Assembly: GCF_002287175.1 (NCBI RefSeq) | Contig: NZ_LMVM01000037.1 | Coordinates: forward strand, 124,001-188,000 | From: Methanobacterium bryantii | Lineage (GTDB): Archaea; Methanobacteriota; Methanobacteria; Methanobacteriales; Methanobacteriaceae | DNA: 64,000 nt | Direction: 5' to 3' | Shown here: piece after piece, positions 56,512 through 64,000 of the stretch | How positions within the stretch are numbered: the first letter of the stretch is position 1 | Layout of the letters: each line of letters opens with the position of its first letter | The notes under the pieces: model-generated | What the model saw: the letters and a program-made list of their open reading frames with translations, nothing else | Databases searched by the model: none | Told to the model about the DNA's origin: nothing | Position numbers and translations under genes: made by a program

Positions 56512-57195
56512 ATGGAAAGAAAAAAATATCCTAGGATACTGTTTCGAAAAAGGCTAAAAGAGCTAAAAGAAGATGTAAATGAAATTGGACAGATAGCAAT
56601 CCAGGCACATAAAGATGCAATCAAAGCTTTTAATGACTATGATAAAGATCTGTTGGATGGTGTTATTAAATCCCGTGATAAAATAGAAGAATTGAGTTTT
56701 CATTTAGAAAGGAAATGCATTAGTATCATTGCTTCAGAACAGCCTGTTGCAATGGATTTAAGATTTATTGAAGCATGTATTAAGGTTGGTAGTCACTTGA
56801 AAAGGATAGGTAGCTTATCAGTAAATATTGCTGAAGCCGCTAAAAATTTAAAAGGTGAAGAAATTCCAGCGAGGTCTATGGAAGATCTTAACCATATGGC
56901 TAACCTTGTGCAGATGATGCTCAGTAAAGGTTTATACTCATTTATCGATCAGAACATGGACATGGCAAGAGAACTGAGGCATGATGACGATAAAGTGGAT
57001 GATTTATTTGATCAGTCCCTTGAGAATGTTACAAGCAGTATGTTTCAAAATAAGGATTCTATATCTTATATGATATATTTATTGTTCATTGCAAGATTCC
57101 TTGAACGAATTGCTGATCGTGCGGTAAGTCTCGGGGATAGAACAATCTTTATGATAACCTGTGAAAAACCTAAAAGACTTGAATTAAAAAAATAA
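56512..57195 (+). CDS. phoU: Phosphate signalling protein PhoU (copy 2)
   Basis: A 227-residue PhoU. Motifs are EIGQIAIQAHKDAIKAF, AMDLRFIEACIKVGSHL and FLERIADRAVSLGDR. It is more basic at the N-terminus than copy 1. Start ATG 56512, with GGAGG (56499-56503) in the end of the previous gene. Last gene of the pst operon; a terminator follows. Confidence 0.9.
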   Translation: MERKKYPRILFRKRLKELKEDVNEIGQIAIQAHKDAIKAFNDYDKDLLDGVIKSRDKIEELSFHLERKCISIIASEQPVAMDLRFIEACIKVGSHLKRIGSLSVNIAEAAKNLKGEEIPARSMEDLNHMANLVQMMLSKGLYSFIDQNMDMARELRHDDDKVDDLFDQSLENVTSSMFQNKDSISYMIYLLFIARFLERIADRAVSLGDRTIFMITCEKPKRLELKK

Positions 57196-57223
57196 GATCG
57201 AAAAGAGTTTTTTCTGTCTAAAT

Positions 57224-57256
57224 ATATGTGCTTTAGGCACATATTTCATTTTTTTT
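57224..57256 (+). terminator. pst operon terminator
   Basis: Perfect stem ATATGTGC/GCACATAT (57224-57231, 57237-57244) around TTTAG, followed by TTCATTTTTTTT. The rest of the gap to 57645 shows only AT-rich sequence. Confidence 0.7.
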
Positions 57257-57669
57257 ATAACTTAATTTACACCAACTATATTTAAAATAGGCTCTTAAAT
57301 GTATTTATTCTCTAAATTAATCATCTAAACTAGTAATTTTCATTGCCTCTATTTAATTATTTACTATATTTATTTAAATGAGGACAGTTTATTAATTTAG
57401 AATAGGGTTATGTAAAATATACTAATTATTAAGTCATAATGTGTGGTAAAAATACTGAAATTTAGAGTATATCCTTTTTTTGTTGTATTCTAACTAATTT
57501 AATATTATAAGTAGGATAATAATCGATTTTCATTGATTTAGTATTTAATATTAAAAGTGGAGTATGTAGCGATCTAAAAATTTTTATTATACTAACTATA
57601 ATACAATAATTACAATTTATTCATACAATATGTTCTAATCAACAAAATTTATATATTGGAGTAAGACAT

Positions 57670-57703
57670 ACACTTCAAGTGTAAAATAAAACACTAAAAG
57701 TGA
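57670..57703 (+). promoter_or_regulatory. Twin operator of the small wHTH regulator
   Basis: ACACTTCAAGTGT (57670-57682) is a perfect 13-base odd palindrome. A second, imperfect copy ACACTAAAAGTGA lies at 57691-57703, exactly 21 bases later (two helical turns). A TATA box (TTTATATATTGG, 57648-57659) is just upstream, so both sites fall over the transcription start and leader. Confidence 0.65.
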
Positions 57704-57707
57704 ATAA

Positions 57708-57998
57708 ATGGCAGAGGTTACAAACTTTCAAAAGCTTTGCTTTTGGGCTGCCACAATACATATTCCAAATGTGAGGATTGATATTTTGATGTTCAAATGG
57801 AAAAATGAGGAGTTAAGACGCGAATTAATGATGAACACATTAGATTATCTAAGCAGAAAGCGAAACGCGTCTATTGAGGAGTTAGCTGATTATACTGGCC
57901 AGGAATATGCAATAATAGCTCAATTAATGCATGATTTGGAAAATAAAGGCCTTATAAAATCAGAAACAGTTTTTAATTTAAAGAATGAGTCAAAATAA
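57708..57998 (+). CDS. Small winged-helix regulator
   Basis: A 96-residue DNA-binding protein. Residues about 40-90 form a winged helix (MNTLDYLSRKRNASIEELADYTG, in parts, then IIAQLMHDLENKGLIKS). The first 27 residues have no known fold. ATG 57708 has AAAGTGA upstream, within the second operator copy; ATG 57789 is a possible shorter start. Repression of its own gene is likely. Targets unknown. Confidence 0.72.
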   Translation: MAEVTNFQKLCFWAATIHIPNVRIDILMFKWKNEELRRELMMNTLDYLSRKRNASIEELADYTGQEYAIIAQLMHDLENKGLIKSETVFNLKNESK

Positions 57999-58281
57999 TA
58001 AGACTCTAAATCTTGTTTTTTTAATCTTAATTTAATAAATTTTAACACGTCTATTTTTATAGAAATAGGCATTTAAATGGGTTTTTTTTTACAAATTAAA
58101 TGAATTTTATTTATTTAATTTAGTTTAGGTATAGTTTATAACAAAATATATTACTAATTTCAAATATAGTAATAATACAGTTCAGTTATTCCATTAAATT
58201 TTTTAAAGATAGGGTGAATTATTTCACTGGTTTTGATGGCCAGTGATTATAGTTCTTTGTTATGAGTTTGAGGTGATTTAA

Positions 58282-58527
58282 TTGAAAGTAAAAGATGAAT
58301 TAATTGGAAAAGAAGTTCTAGATTCAAAAGGCCACGAACTTGGTAAAGTGGATGATATTGACGTTGATTTTGACTCCGACAGGATAGACTCTATTATTCT
58401 TCATGAAGGAGGACGCATTAGGGGGAGAGACCGAGTTATTCCTTACAGCATGATTGAAACTGTGGGCGAAAGGATACTCTTAAAAAAATCGGGAGAAACT
58501 GAAGAAAGAAGAGAAGGAATAATGTAA
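58282..58527 (+). CDS. PRC-barrel domain protein
   Basis: An 81-residue protein with a single PRC-barrel: ELIGKEVLDSKGHELGKVDDIDVDF is the beta-rich first half, and GRDRVIPYSMIETVGERILL the second. Such proteins occur in RNA processing and in photosystem-like adaptors. The start is TTG 58282 behind GAGGTGATTTAA. A possible role in RNA metabolism is inferred from family habit only. Confidence 0.85.
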   Translation: MKVKDELIGKEVLDSKGHELGKVDDIDVDFDSDRIDSIILHEGGRIRGRDRVIPYSMIETVGERILLKKSGETEERREGIM

Positions 58528-58591
58528 TTGATTAAAATGAATCGCTGATTCGTCATTACCTCTTTTTACTTTTTAATAATAGACCTGCTAT

Positions 58592-59134
58592 TTAATCTAC
58601 TTTTTTTAAATGTATTTTGCTGGATTTTCCTACTTTAAACTCGTTTATTTTATAGTCATCACCTGTAACTTCTTCTATTCCTGCTCGGGTAATTATTGTA
58701 ATTGGTTGAAGATATTCAGTTAGCAGGTTTTCCACCATATATGGCTTATCTTTTACAGCGTAACTTTTTAAATAGATTTTTAGGTCATCATTGTTGATAT
58801 GGTAGTCTATATTTTCCACATATGTTGATTTATTACTAAAATTATTTAAAATCTGATTTGTAGGTTCATTGGGTGTTTGAAAATCTACATCCTGAAAATT
58901 TTGTTTCCATTCATCCCATATTAGTTTACCTAAGAAACGGCCAATGGAATCAGTTCCATTTTTTAATTGAATAAGATTGTTATATTTTAACCATATTCTC
59001 ATAGCTTCGATCATTGCTTTGCTGTACCATCCCTTTTCAAATTTGAATTTTTGAGAGGCTACCTTTTTGAATTTGTAATCTAAGTCTTGGGGTATGGATA
59101 CGGTTGCTCTTTTTAGATTGGTAAATTCAGTCAT
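58592..59134 (-). CDS. Ribbon-helix-helix protein with output domain shared with the GTPase operon
   Basis: A 180-residue protein. Residues about 8-55 resemble a ribbon-helix-helix DNA-binding unit (RATVSIPQDLDYKFKKVAS). The C-terminal 75 residues (YHINNDDLKIYLKSYAV ... AGIEEVTGDDYKINEF ... SKIHLKKVD) match the end of the protein at 59937 in motif order and spacing. It is divergently transcribed from that operon and is probably its regulator. The C-terminal domain may sense the same ligand or partner. Confidence 0.65.
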   Translation of the reverse strand: MTEFTNLKRATVSIPQDLDYKFKKVASQKFKFEKGWYSKAMIEAMRIWLKYNNLIQLKNGTDSIGRFLGKLIWDEWKQNFQDVDFQTPNEPTNQILNNFSNKSTYVENIDYHINNDDLKIYLKSYAVKDKPYMVENLLTEYLQPITIITRAGIEEVTGDDYKINEFKVGKSSKIHLKKVD

Positions 59135-59171
59135 AACATCACTTTAAATAATATGTTTTAGCCACGTAATT

Positions 59172-59212
59172 GGAATATTTTAATTAATTATTCCTTTAAT
59201 TGAGATTATTCC
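59172..59212. promoter_or_regulatory. GGAATA motifs upstream of the RHH gene
   Basis: GGAATA at 59172-59177 with inverted TATTCC at 59189-59194, then a further TATTCC at 59207-59212. The spacing fits paired RHH dimers. It is 38-78 bases before the RHH start on the minus strand; candidate autoregulatory site. Confidence 0.4.
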
Positions 59213-59329
59213 GGTAATTATATGGTTAATTATATCAAGTATAAATATTTTTAATTAAATTAATATATTATGTATATTATTACGTACACTGCTAATAATA
59301 CGATTTATAAAATAAAATTGCGAAATTTT

Positions 59330-59372
59330 TACTTTATATATTTATACTTTTTGCAAATGCGTACTTTATATA
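59330..59372 (+). promoter_or_regulatory. Repeated TATA element of the roadblock operon
   Basis: TACTTTATATA occurs at 59330-59340 and at 59362-59372 (period 32). The second predicts a start near 59395 and a leader of about 150 bases. Confidence 0.55.
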
Positions 59373-59436
59373 ATGTAAAAATGCACATGTTCACATTTTA
59401 ATTAATTATTTCCATTGATTAAATTAATAATCACGT

Positions 59437-59448
59437 ATACAGCTGTAT
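59437..59448. promoter_or_regulatory. Perfect palindrome in the roadblock operon leader
   Basis: ATACAGCTGTAT is a perfect 12-base palindrome between the TATA elements and the first roadblock gene. It could be an operator or an RNA structural element. Confidence 0.4.
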
Positions 59449-59548
59449 GACTATGGAATTTAGATATAATCCATATTCGCATGAGAAATATTAAAAATAA
59501 ATGGATAAAAGTGGATCTAACAAAAACGAAAATTTAGGAGAATTTAAT

Positions 59549-59923
59549 ATGGGTATTCGTGAAGACGTAGGTGGAATTTTGAATGAGCTTATGGAAAGAG
59601 CTCCTGGTGATGTTACTGGTGCTGCCCTTTTAAGGCCGGATGGTTTAATGATAGCATCTGTTTTACCTCAAGACACTGATGAAAAACGTTTAGCTGCAAT
59701 GGGTGCAGCAATTGTAGGTACTTCTCAAAGGACTTGTGATGAATTGAGTAGAGGAGATTTGGGCGAAATTATAATTGAAGGAAGTGTTGGGAAAGCCACA
59801 TTCTCTTTTGCAGGTACTAAAGGCATTTTAGCTGTACTTTCACCTAAAGATGTGAATCTGGGTTTAGTACTCATGGAAGTAGAAAGAACAGCAGATAAAG
59901 TGAAAGAAGTAATGGAGAAATAA
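59549..59923 (+). CDS. Roadblock/LC7 protein 1 of a GTPase module
   Basis: A 124-residue roadblock/LC7 domain covering nearly the whole protein: an N-terminal helix (MGIREDVGGILNELMERAP), strands GAALLRPDGLMIASVLP, the long helix KRLAAMGAAIVGTSQRTCDEL and strands IIIEGSVGKATFSF. Related MglB and LC7 proteins regulate small GTPases. The ATG at 59549 follows AGGAG by eight bases; an earlier ATG at 59501 has no site. First of five genes. Confidence 0.88.
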   Translation: MGIREDVGGILNELMERAPGDVTGAALLRPDGLMIASVLPQDTDEKRLAAMGAAIVGTSQRTCDELSRGDLGEIIIEGSVGKATFSFAGTKGILAVLSPKDVNLGLVLMEVERTADKVKEVMEK

Positions 59924-59936
59924 GAAGGGATTTTAA

Positions 59937-60446
59937 ATGACAGAAGATATGAAGATGGATACAGTGGTAGCATTACTCCGTGATCAGCCAGATCCTATAA
60001 ATGTTTTATACGCAGTATCATTAATGGGACTAACTAAAGGTCTCTGGAAAGTATCAGGGGCAGGTTCAGCAGGAGTTACTAGAGCTTTTGGAGAAGATAT
60101 ATGGCGTCTTATTAAAATAGGATCAACCCTGCTTAAAGCAGATCAAGATACAAGCAATCCTCAGAAAGCGATGGAATTTTATGACAGTTATCTCATCGGA
60201 CGTTTTAATGTAGCAGATAGTATGGATTATGATGTAACCGATGATAGCATAGAAATTACGGTTAAAAACTGCCGCGCTCATCATTACACAGACTATCTGG
60301 AAGAAAATGATGTACCTCGTTCTGTTGGATGTCCACTGGCTTTAGGATGTGCAGCTATGATGGAAGAAGTTACAGGGGATCCTTTCATAGTGGATAGTAT
60401 AGAATCTAAAGATGGGAACAGTAAAATTGTCCTTAAAAAATTTTAG
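59937..60446 (+). CDS. Output-domain protein of the GTPase module
   Basis: A 169-residue soluble protein. No named family was assigned with certainty. The C-terminal half (SIEITVKNCRAHHY, VGCPLALGCAAMMEEVTGD) resembles V4R-like or methanogen-specific output domains (MetOD-type, from memory) and matches the tail of the RHH protein at 58592. The N-terminal half is helical. Cys and His residues could bind a ligand or metal. It probably receives the GTPase signal. Confidence 0.65.
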   Translation: MTEDMKMDTVVALLRDQPDPINVLYAVSLMGLTKGLWKVSGAGSAGVTRAFGEDIWRLIKIGSTLLKADQDTSNPQKAMEFYDSYLIGRFNVADSMDYDVTDDSIEITVKNCRAHHYTDYLEENDVPRSVGCPLALGCAAMMEEVTGDPFIVDSIESKDGNSKIVLKKF

Positions 60447-60501
60447 GGATCTAAAAAATTTGAGATATAAATTGTAGCTAAAAAAGGGGAGTAAATAATT
60501 A

Positions 60502-61023
60502 ATGGCAGCGGGATCTATCCTTAAAGTAGTTGTATTTGGTGCTCTTAATGCAGGGAAAACCACATTTGTCGAAAAGTTAAGCGGGCAAGATCTGCTTCTT
60601 AAAGGAGACTTTGATAGCATTACAACCAGCTTTGATTTTGTCCAGATTGAGCAGCAGGGGTTCTTAATACATCTATTTGCAAGTCCTGGACATAGAAGAT
60701 TTTCTTTTATGTGGAATACTCTTGCTACTGGAATGGATGGAGCTATACTTCTAATTGACTCTACTGTAGGGATATCACCCGTTGACCATGAACTTGTAAA
60801 GTTTATAACTGGCTACAATGTACCATATATAATTGCCGCCAATAAAACTGATATCTGTGAAATTAAAGACTCTCAAATTCGGGAAGAACTTAGTATACCT
60901 GAGGAAATCCCAGTAGTTAACACATCAGCACTTGAAAATCAAGATCTTGGAAATATAATGGGCAGTCTTATAAAAAATATTGAAAAAAAATTAAATAGTT
61001 TGGGTAAATCCAATGAAACTTGA
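60502..61023 (+). CDS. Ras-like small GTPase without the Walker B Asp
   Basis: A 173-residue small GTPase. G1 is GALNAGKTT (residues 13-21), G2 Thr lies in the SITTSFDF region (39-46), G3 is ASPGH (60-64) where DxxG normally has Asp at 60, G4 is NKTD (114-117) and G5 is NTSAL. Similar archaeal and bacterial MglA-like proteins (COG2229 type) also change this Asp. It overlaps roadblock protein 2 by 11 bases. Ribosome binding site GGGGAG before the ATG. Likely partners are the three roadblock proteins. Confidence 0.87.
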   Translation: MAAGSILKVVVFGALNAGKTTFVEKLSGQDLLLKGDFDSITTSFDFVQIEQQGFLIHLFASPGHRRFSFMWNTLATGMDGAILLIDSTVGISPVDHELVKFITGYNVPYIIAANKTDICEIKDSQIREELSIPEEIPVVNTSALENQDLGNIMGSLIKNIEKKLNSLGKSNET

Positions 61024-61363
61024 AACAAATTTTGAAAAAGCTTTAATTTCTATAAATAGGATAACTGGAGTAAAAGACTCTATTTTAGCAGGGTTAGATG
61101 GTATTCCTGTGAGTAAATTAGATGAAAATACTTCTATTTTGAGCGCTACAACTGCTGCAGCACTTGGCGCAGTTAGAGAAATGATTAGAAGCATTAGTTA
61201 TGGTAATTTAGAGAAATTAATTGTTGAAACAGATTCGGGAAAGATTGTCATAGAAGAATTTGGGAACAAGCATGTTATAATAGTATTAACAGAAAATAAT
61301 GCTAATATTGGAATGATCAGGGTAACTCTTAAAAAAGTAGTTAGAGAGTGTATGGATAATTAA
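61013..61363 (+). CDS. Roadblock/LC7 protein 2
   Basis: A 116-residue roadblock domain: RITGVKDSILAGLDGIPVSKL, SATTAAALGAVREMIRSISY and LEKLIVETDSGKIVIEEF. It overlaps the GTPase gene by 11 bases, the tightest coupling in the module, and so is the strongest candidate for a GAP-like or scaffold partner of the GTPase. Confidence 0.86.
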   Translation: MKLETNFEKALISINRITGVKDSILAGLDGIPVSKLDENTSILSATTAAALGAVREMIRSISYGNLEKLIVETDSGKIVIEEFGNKHVIIVLTENNANIGMIRVTLKKVVRECMDN

Positions 61364-61408
61364 TCCTATTTTTATATCTCTAAAATCAATTAAACCAGTG
61401 ATTTAAAA

Positions 61409-61795
61409 ATGAGGCCAATTTCAGAGCAAATATGTGAAGTTCTTGAGGATATGCAGGAGCGTGCCGATATCAAGGAGTCCTACGTTATCCGGAAGGACGG
61501 ACTGATATTTACTTCAAGTAACCCCCATGTTAAAAACCAGAGAATAGCTGCAATGTCCGCATCTTTACTGGAAATTGGTAAAAAAACCCTTGAAGATGTA
61601 GGTAACGATGATTTAAAACGTCTTTTGATAACTGGAGATAAAATACAGATAATTATTATGGGTTTCTCATCTGTAGCTTTGGTATGTTCCATGAATTCAA
61701 ATACTAATACGGGTATGGTTTTTTTAAGGATGAAAAAAGCAGTAGAAGAAATATATGATATAATGCGGGAAGCTTACGGATCTGATGCAATATAA
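61409..61795 (+). CDS. Roadblock/LC7 protein 3
   Basis: A 128-residue roadblock domain: KESYVIRKDGLIFTSSNPHV, AAMSASLLEIGKKTLEDVG and IQIIIMGFSSVALVCSM. More divergent than the first two. Last gene of the module; the gap of 45 bases after roadblock 2 still fits one transcript. Confidence 0.84.
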   Translation: MRPISEQICEVLEDMQERADIKESYVIRKDGLIFTSSNPHVKNQRIAAMSASLLEIGKKTLEDVGNDDLKRLLITGDKIQIIIMGFSSVALVCSMNSNTNTGMVFLRMKKAVEEIYDIMREAYGSDAI

Positions 61796-62197
61796 TATTT
61801 ATATATCTTTTTGTTTTGTTGTGAAATATTATGTATGCTTGGATTTGTTACAGTTAAATCATTAATTACTTTGTGGCTATTTAACTAAACTTAAATTTCT
61901 ATAATTTGCACCAGTTTGAGTGTCTATTATGGTTCAATTAACCTGTTTGTTATCTATCACTTGGAACATCCTGTATATTGTCTTTGAAACTTCCTGGAGA
62001 TTGATATGATGACGTTGGAATTCCAGGATATATGCTGAACCAAAATCTACTTTCTAGCTATTATTCGCCTGTTTTGCAGTAATTTTTGTAAGGTTATCGC
62101 CTGTTTGTGATTAGAAATTTTAAACTTTCTCATTTTATGGAAAAGATACTTTTTATAAAGTAAAACAAAAAAGAGTAAATGATTTTTAAATCTTATT
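61796..62197. other. Intergenic region, no gene seen
   Basis: AT-rich spacer between the roadblock operon and the fumarase gene (convergent). Nothing recognised beyond T-rich runs that may end the roadblock transcript. Confidence 0.35.
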
Positions 62198-63037
62198 TTA
62201 AGGCCGTAAAACAGCTTCTGCATGCCTTCCTGCCCAGCATTGAATACATATTCCTATTGGAAGTCCTGCAGTATGGGTATCTGCAGTTAAAATTTTCACA
62301 TCGAGTGCTGTTGTTTTACCTCCGAGCCCCATTGGACCAATTCCAGTTTCGTTTATCTGGCGTAAAAGATCCTCTTCCAGTTCTGCAATCATCTTGTCTG
62401 GATTCCGCTCTCCAACTTTTCCAAGCAGCGCTTTTTTTGCAAGTTTCATGGCCATATCCGATAGTCCTCCCACTCCAACTCCCACAATTATTGGAGGGCA
62501 TGGTTTTCCACCGGCAGCAATTACTGTATCCAGAACGAACTTTTTAATGCCTTCGATACCTTCTCCTGGCAAAGCCATTTTGAGGGCGTTGTTGTTTTCT
62601 GATCCAATACCCTTTGGAAAAACTGTAAATTCGATTTTTTCTTCATCAATAAGTTCTATATCTATTTGAGGAATCAAATTGCCTGTATTTGTACTTGTAT
62701 TTTCTCTTGTTAGTGGATTTACCACGTTTGGCCGTAGTGGTATTTCTTTAGTGGCCCTTTTGACCCCATTTCTTATGCCTTCATAGAGGTTTTCAACTTC
62801 TACTTTACCAAGTTTAACAAAAATAATTGGGAGACCTGTATCTTGACACATTGGAACGTCAAGTTCTTCAGCAGCTTCAATATTATCGAGTATAGCTTTA
62901 AGATTTAGACATGCAATCTCATCATCTTCATTTTTATATGCCTCTTCAAGCGCTTTCTTGACATCATCGGGCAACTTGATTACGGCCTCTTTGAATAAGT
63001 TAAATATTGTATCTTCTATAGTACTTTGAGTAATCAT
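62198..63037 (-). CDS. Class I fumarate hydratase, alpha subunit
   Basis: A 279-residue N-terminal half of the iron-sulfur fumarase, interconverting fumarate and malate in the reductive TCA branch. Cluster cysteines are in VPMCQDTGLP, GGKPCPP and ICIQCWAGRHAEAV. In archaea the beta subunit is a separate gene, not in the window. The start ATG is behind GAGAGGTTTATC on the minus strand. Confidence 0.92.
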   Translation of the reverse strand: MITQSTIEDTIFNLFKEAVIKLPDDVKKALEEAYKNEDDEIACLNLKAILDNIEAAEELDVPMCQDTGLPIIFVKLGKVEVENLYEGIRNGVKRATKEIPLRPNVVNPLTRENTSTNTGNLIPQIDIELIDEEKIEFTVFPKGIGSENNNALKMALPGEGIEGIKKFVLDTVIAAGGKPCPPIIVGVGVGGLSDMAMKLAKKALLGKVGERNPDKMIAELEEDLLRQINETGIGPMGLGGKTTALDVKILTADTHTAGLPIGICIQCWAGRHAEAVLRP

Positions 63038-63226
63038 GATAAACCTCTCTAATAAATAAATATTATGTTTTGTTATTTAAATCAGTTATTTTCAAACGTA
63101 TTAAAAAAACGAAGATATTAAATTATTTCTTATAACTAAACATAATCCTTTCTGTTTGATTGTAATAGTAACTATTATTATTATCCTCCATAAATATATT
63201 GAATCAGCATAAGGGGGGCGGATAAT

Positions 63227-63334
63227 TTGAAGGGAACGACACTATTTTTAGTTTTGATTTTAATTGCAAGTATTATTGAAATTTCAGGTTATAAAGACTT
63301 TCAACAAACTAATAGGATGTATAAACTCTCATAA
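63227..63334 (+). CDS. Mini-protein with one hydrophobic segment
   Basis: A 35-residue frame from TTG 63227. A strong run of six G (63213-63218) within AAGGGGGGCGG is about eight bases upstream, and TATA-like ATAAATATATTG is about 30 bases before that. The product is one hydrophobic helix (LFLVLILIASIIEI) and a polar tail. It may be a membrane mini-protein or a leader peptide for the acyltransferase. Confidence 0.45.
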   Translation: MKGTTLFLVLILIASIIEISGYKDFQQTNRMYKLS

Positions 63335-63420
63335 AAGTCATTTTAGTAGATTTATAAAGTTTAATTATCCTGGAAACCTTCAAAATACTACTGGTTTAAT
63401 ATTACTAATGGGTGCTTAAA

Positions 63421-64000
63421 TTGGATGAAAGCAAGCATTACATTCAAATAGATATTATAAAAGGACTTGCAATAATCGCAGTTATAACTTTACATGTATT
63501 ACCTGGAAACTTAGCTAAAATTCCACTATCTATTTTCACTATAGAACAAGCAGTACCAATATTTCTTGTTGTTATGGGTTTAAATGCAGCAATGTCCTTT
63601 AAAAGAAGGGGATATATAACTTTAAGTCAAATATATAATACGAACTATATTAAAAGTCGTTTTAAAAGATTACTCTATCCCTTCATTGTTATTTTCATAT
63701 TGTCTGCAATTTTAGGTCTTTTATTTAAGGGAGATCTTTACATAGGATTTTTAAGCATTTTAGGTTATTTACCATTATCTGGGCCGGGTAATTATTTTGT
63801 ATCCATTATATTCCAGTTTGTTTTTGTTTTTCCTATATTATATTGCTTATACAAGAAAAATCCCAAATTTACTTTAGTCTTAAGCTTTGTATTAACCTTT
63901 GTTTTTGAGATATTAGCCAATCAAATTCCGGTTTTAGAAAATAATTCATATCTTTATAGAGCGTGTATCTTAAGGTATTTATTTATAATAGCATTGGGTG
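63421..64000 (+). CDS. Acyltransferase-3 family membrane protein (partial)
   Basis: Start of an acyltransferase-3 (OafA/NodX-like) protein that runs off the window after 193 codons. TTG 63421 follows GGGTG. The family start IQIDIIKGLAIIAVITLHV with its conserved His is clear, followed by the EQAVPIFLVVMGLN second helix and RLLYPFIVIFIL. Such enzymes acetylate or acylate extracellular sugars. Its downstream end is outside the window. Confidence 0.85.
   Translation, partial: MDESKHYIQIDIIKGLAIIAVITLHVLPGNLAKIPLSIFTIEQAVPIFLVVMGLNAAMSFKRRGYITLSQIYNTNYIKSRFKRLLYPFIVIFILSAILGLLFKGDLYIGFLSILGYLPLSGPGNYFVSIIFQFVFVFPILYCLYKKNPKFTLVLSFVLTFVFEILANQIPVLENNSYLYRACILRYLFIIALG

Noticed and set aside
62179..62547. 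Plus-strand frame over the fumarase gene
   Set aside because: Antisense shadow of the fumarase alpha subunit; no domain, no ribosome binding site.

Overview
The window looks like chromosomal DNA of a hydrogenotrophic methanogen of the order Methanobacteriales, most likely a Methanobacterium-type species. The base composition is AT-rich, genes are preceded by GGTGAT/GAGGT-type ribosome binding sites, and archaeal TATA boxes are visible. Marker genes are the complete acetyl-CoA decarbonylase/synthase operon, the YcaO protein that thioamidates methyl-CoM reductase, MfnE of methanofuran synthesis, Pth2, aEF1B, and geranylgeranyl reductases for archaeal lipids. No rRNA, CRISPR array or intact insertion sequence was seen. 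Two tRNA genes (Leu-UAA, Thr-GGU) are present.

Layout. 0.4-9.5 kb: zinc-ribbon/TPR pair, M24 peptidase, HIT protein, iron-type alcohol dehydrogenase, PAS histidine kinase, site-2 protease, mmp1/YcaO, then two ICMT-like methyltransferases around an LCM-type methyltransferase (to 10.6 kb). 11-15 kb: unknown membrane protein, lone response regulator, two tandem small membrane proteins with conserved histidines, and two PsbP-like lipoproteins. 15.5-17.3 kb: pth2, mfnE, a zinc-ribbon protein and ef1B. 17.4-22.5 kb: GH15 glucanohydrolase, sugar-porter MFS and a TctA-like permease. 23-28 kb: several unknowns, then a pilus/secretion ATPase and its membrane partner. 28.3-31.2 kb: cbiMNQ and an FmdE-like protein. 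32-40.2 kb: cdhABC-cooC-cdhDE-ferredoxin. 40.3-46.9 kb: ogt, a HEAT-repeat/PsbP fusion, two geranylgeranyl reductases with a ferredoxin, tRNAs and a metallophosphoesterase. 47.4-57.2 kb: phosphate block (HTH-PhoU, two PstS, PstC, PstA, PstB, PhoU, unknown, PhoU) plus a citrate-synthase-like gene. 57.7-64 kb: small wHTH regulator, PRC-barrel protein, a roadblock/Ras-like GTPase module with a divergent RHH regulator, fumarase alpha subunit, a mini-protein and the start of an acyltransferase-3 gene.

Three features go beyond routine gene content. First, at least five intergenic arrays hold short perfect hairpins, mostly with triloops. Their stem sequences differ from unit to unit while pairing and the joints between units are kept, so structure rather than sequence appears to be conserved. 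Second, a compact operon at 59.5-61.8 kb encodes three roadblock/LC7 proteins, a Ras-like GTPase that lacks the usual Walker B aspartate, and an output-type domain that recurs in the divergently transcribed ribbon-helix-helix protein. It looks like an archaeal GTPase switch with its own transcriptional arm. Third, gene-proximal regions are repeatedly duplicated in tandem (upstream of cdhA, upstream of pth2, and between adh and the PAS kinase), and two genes appear to begin with AUU codons behind strong ribosome binding sites.

All family assignments come from reading the sequence and from memory of the families. No database search was run.
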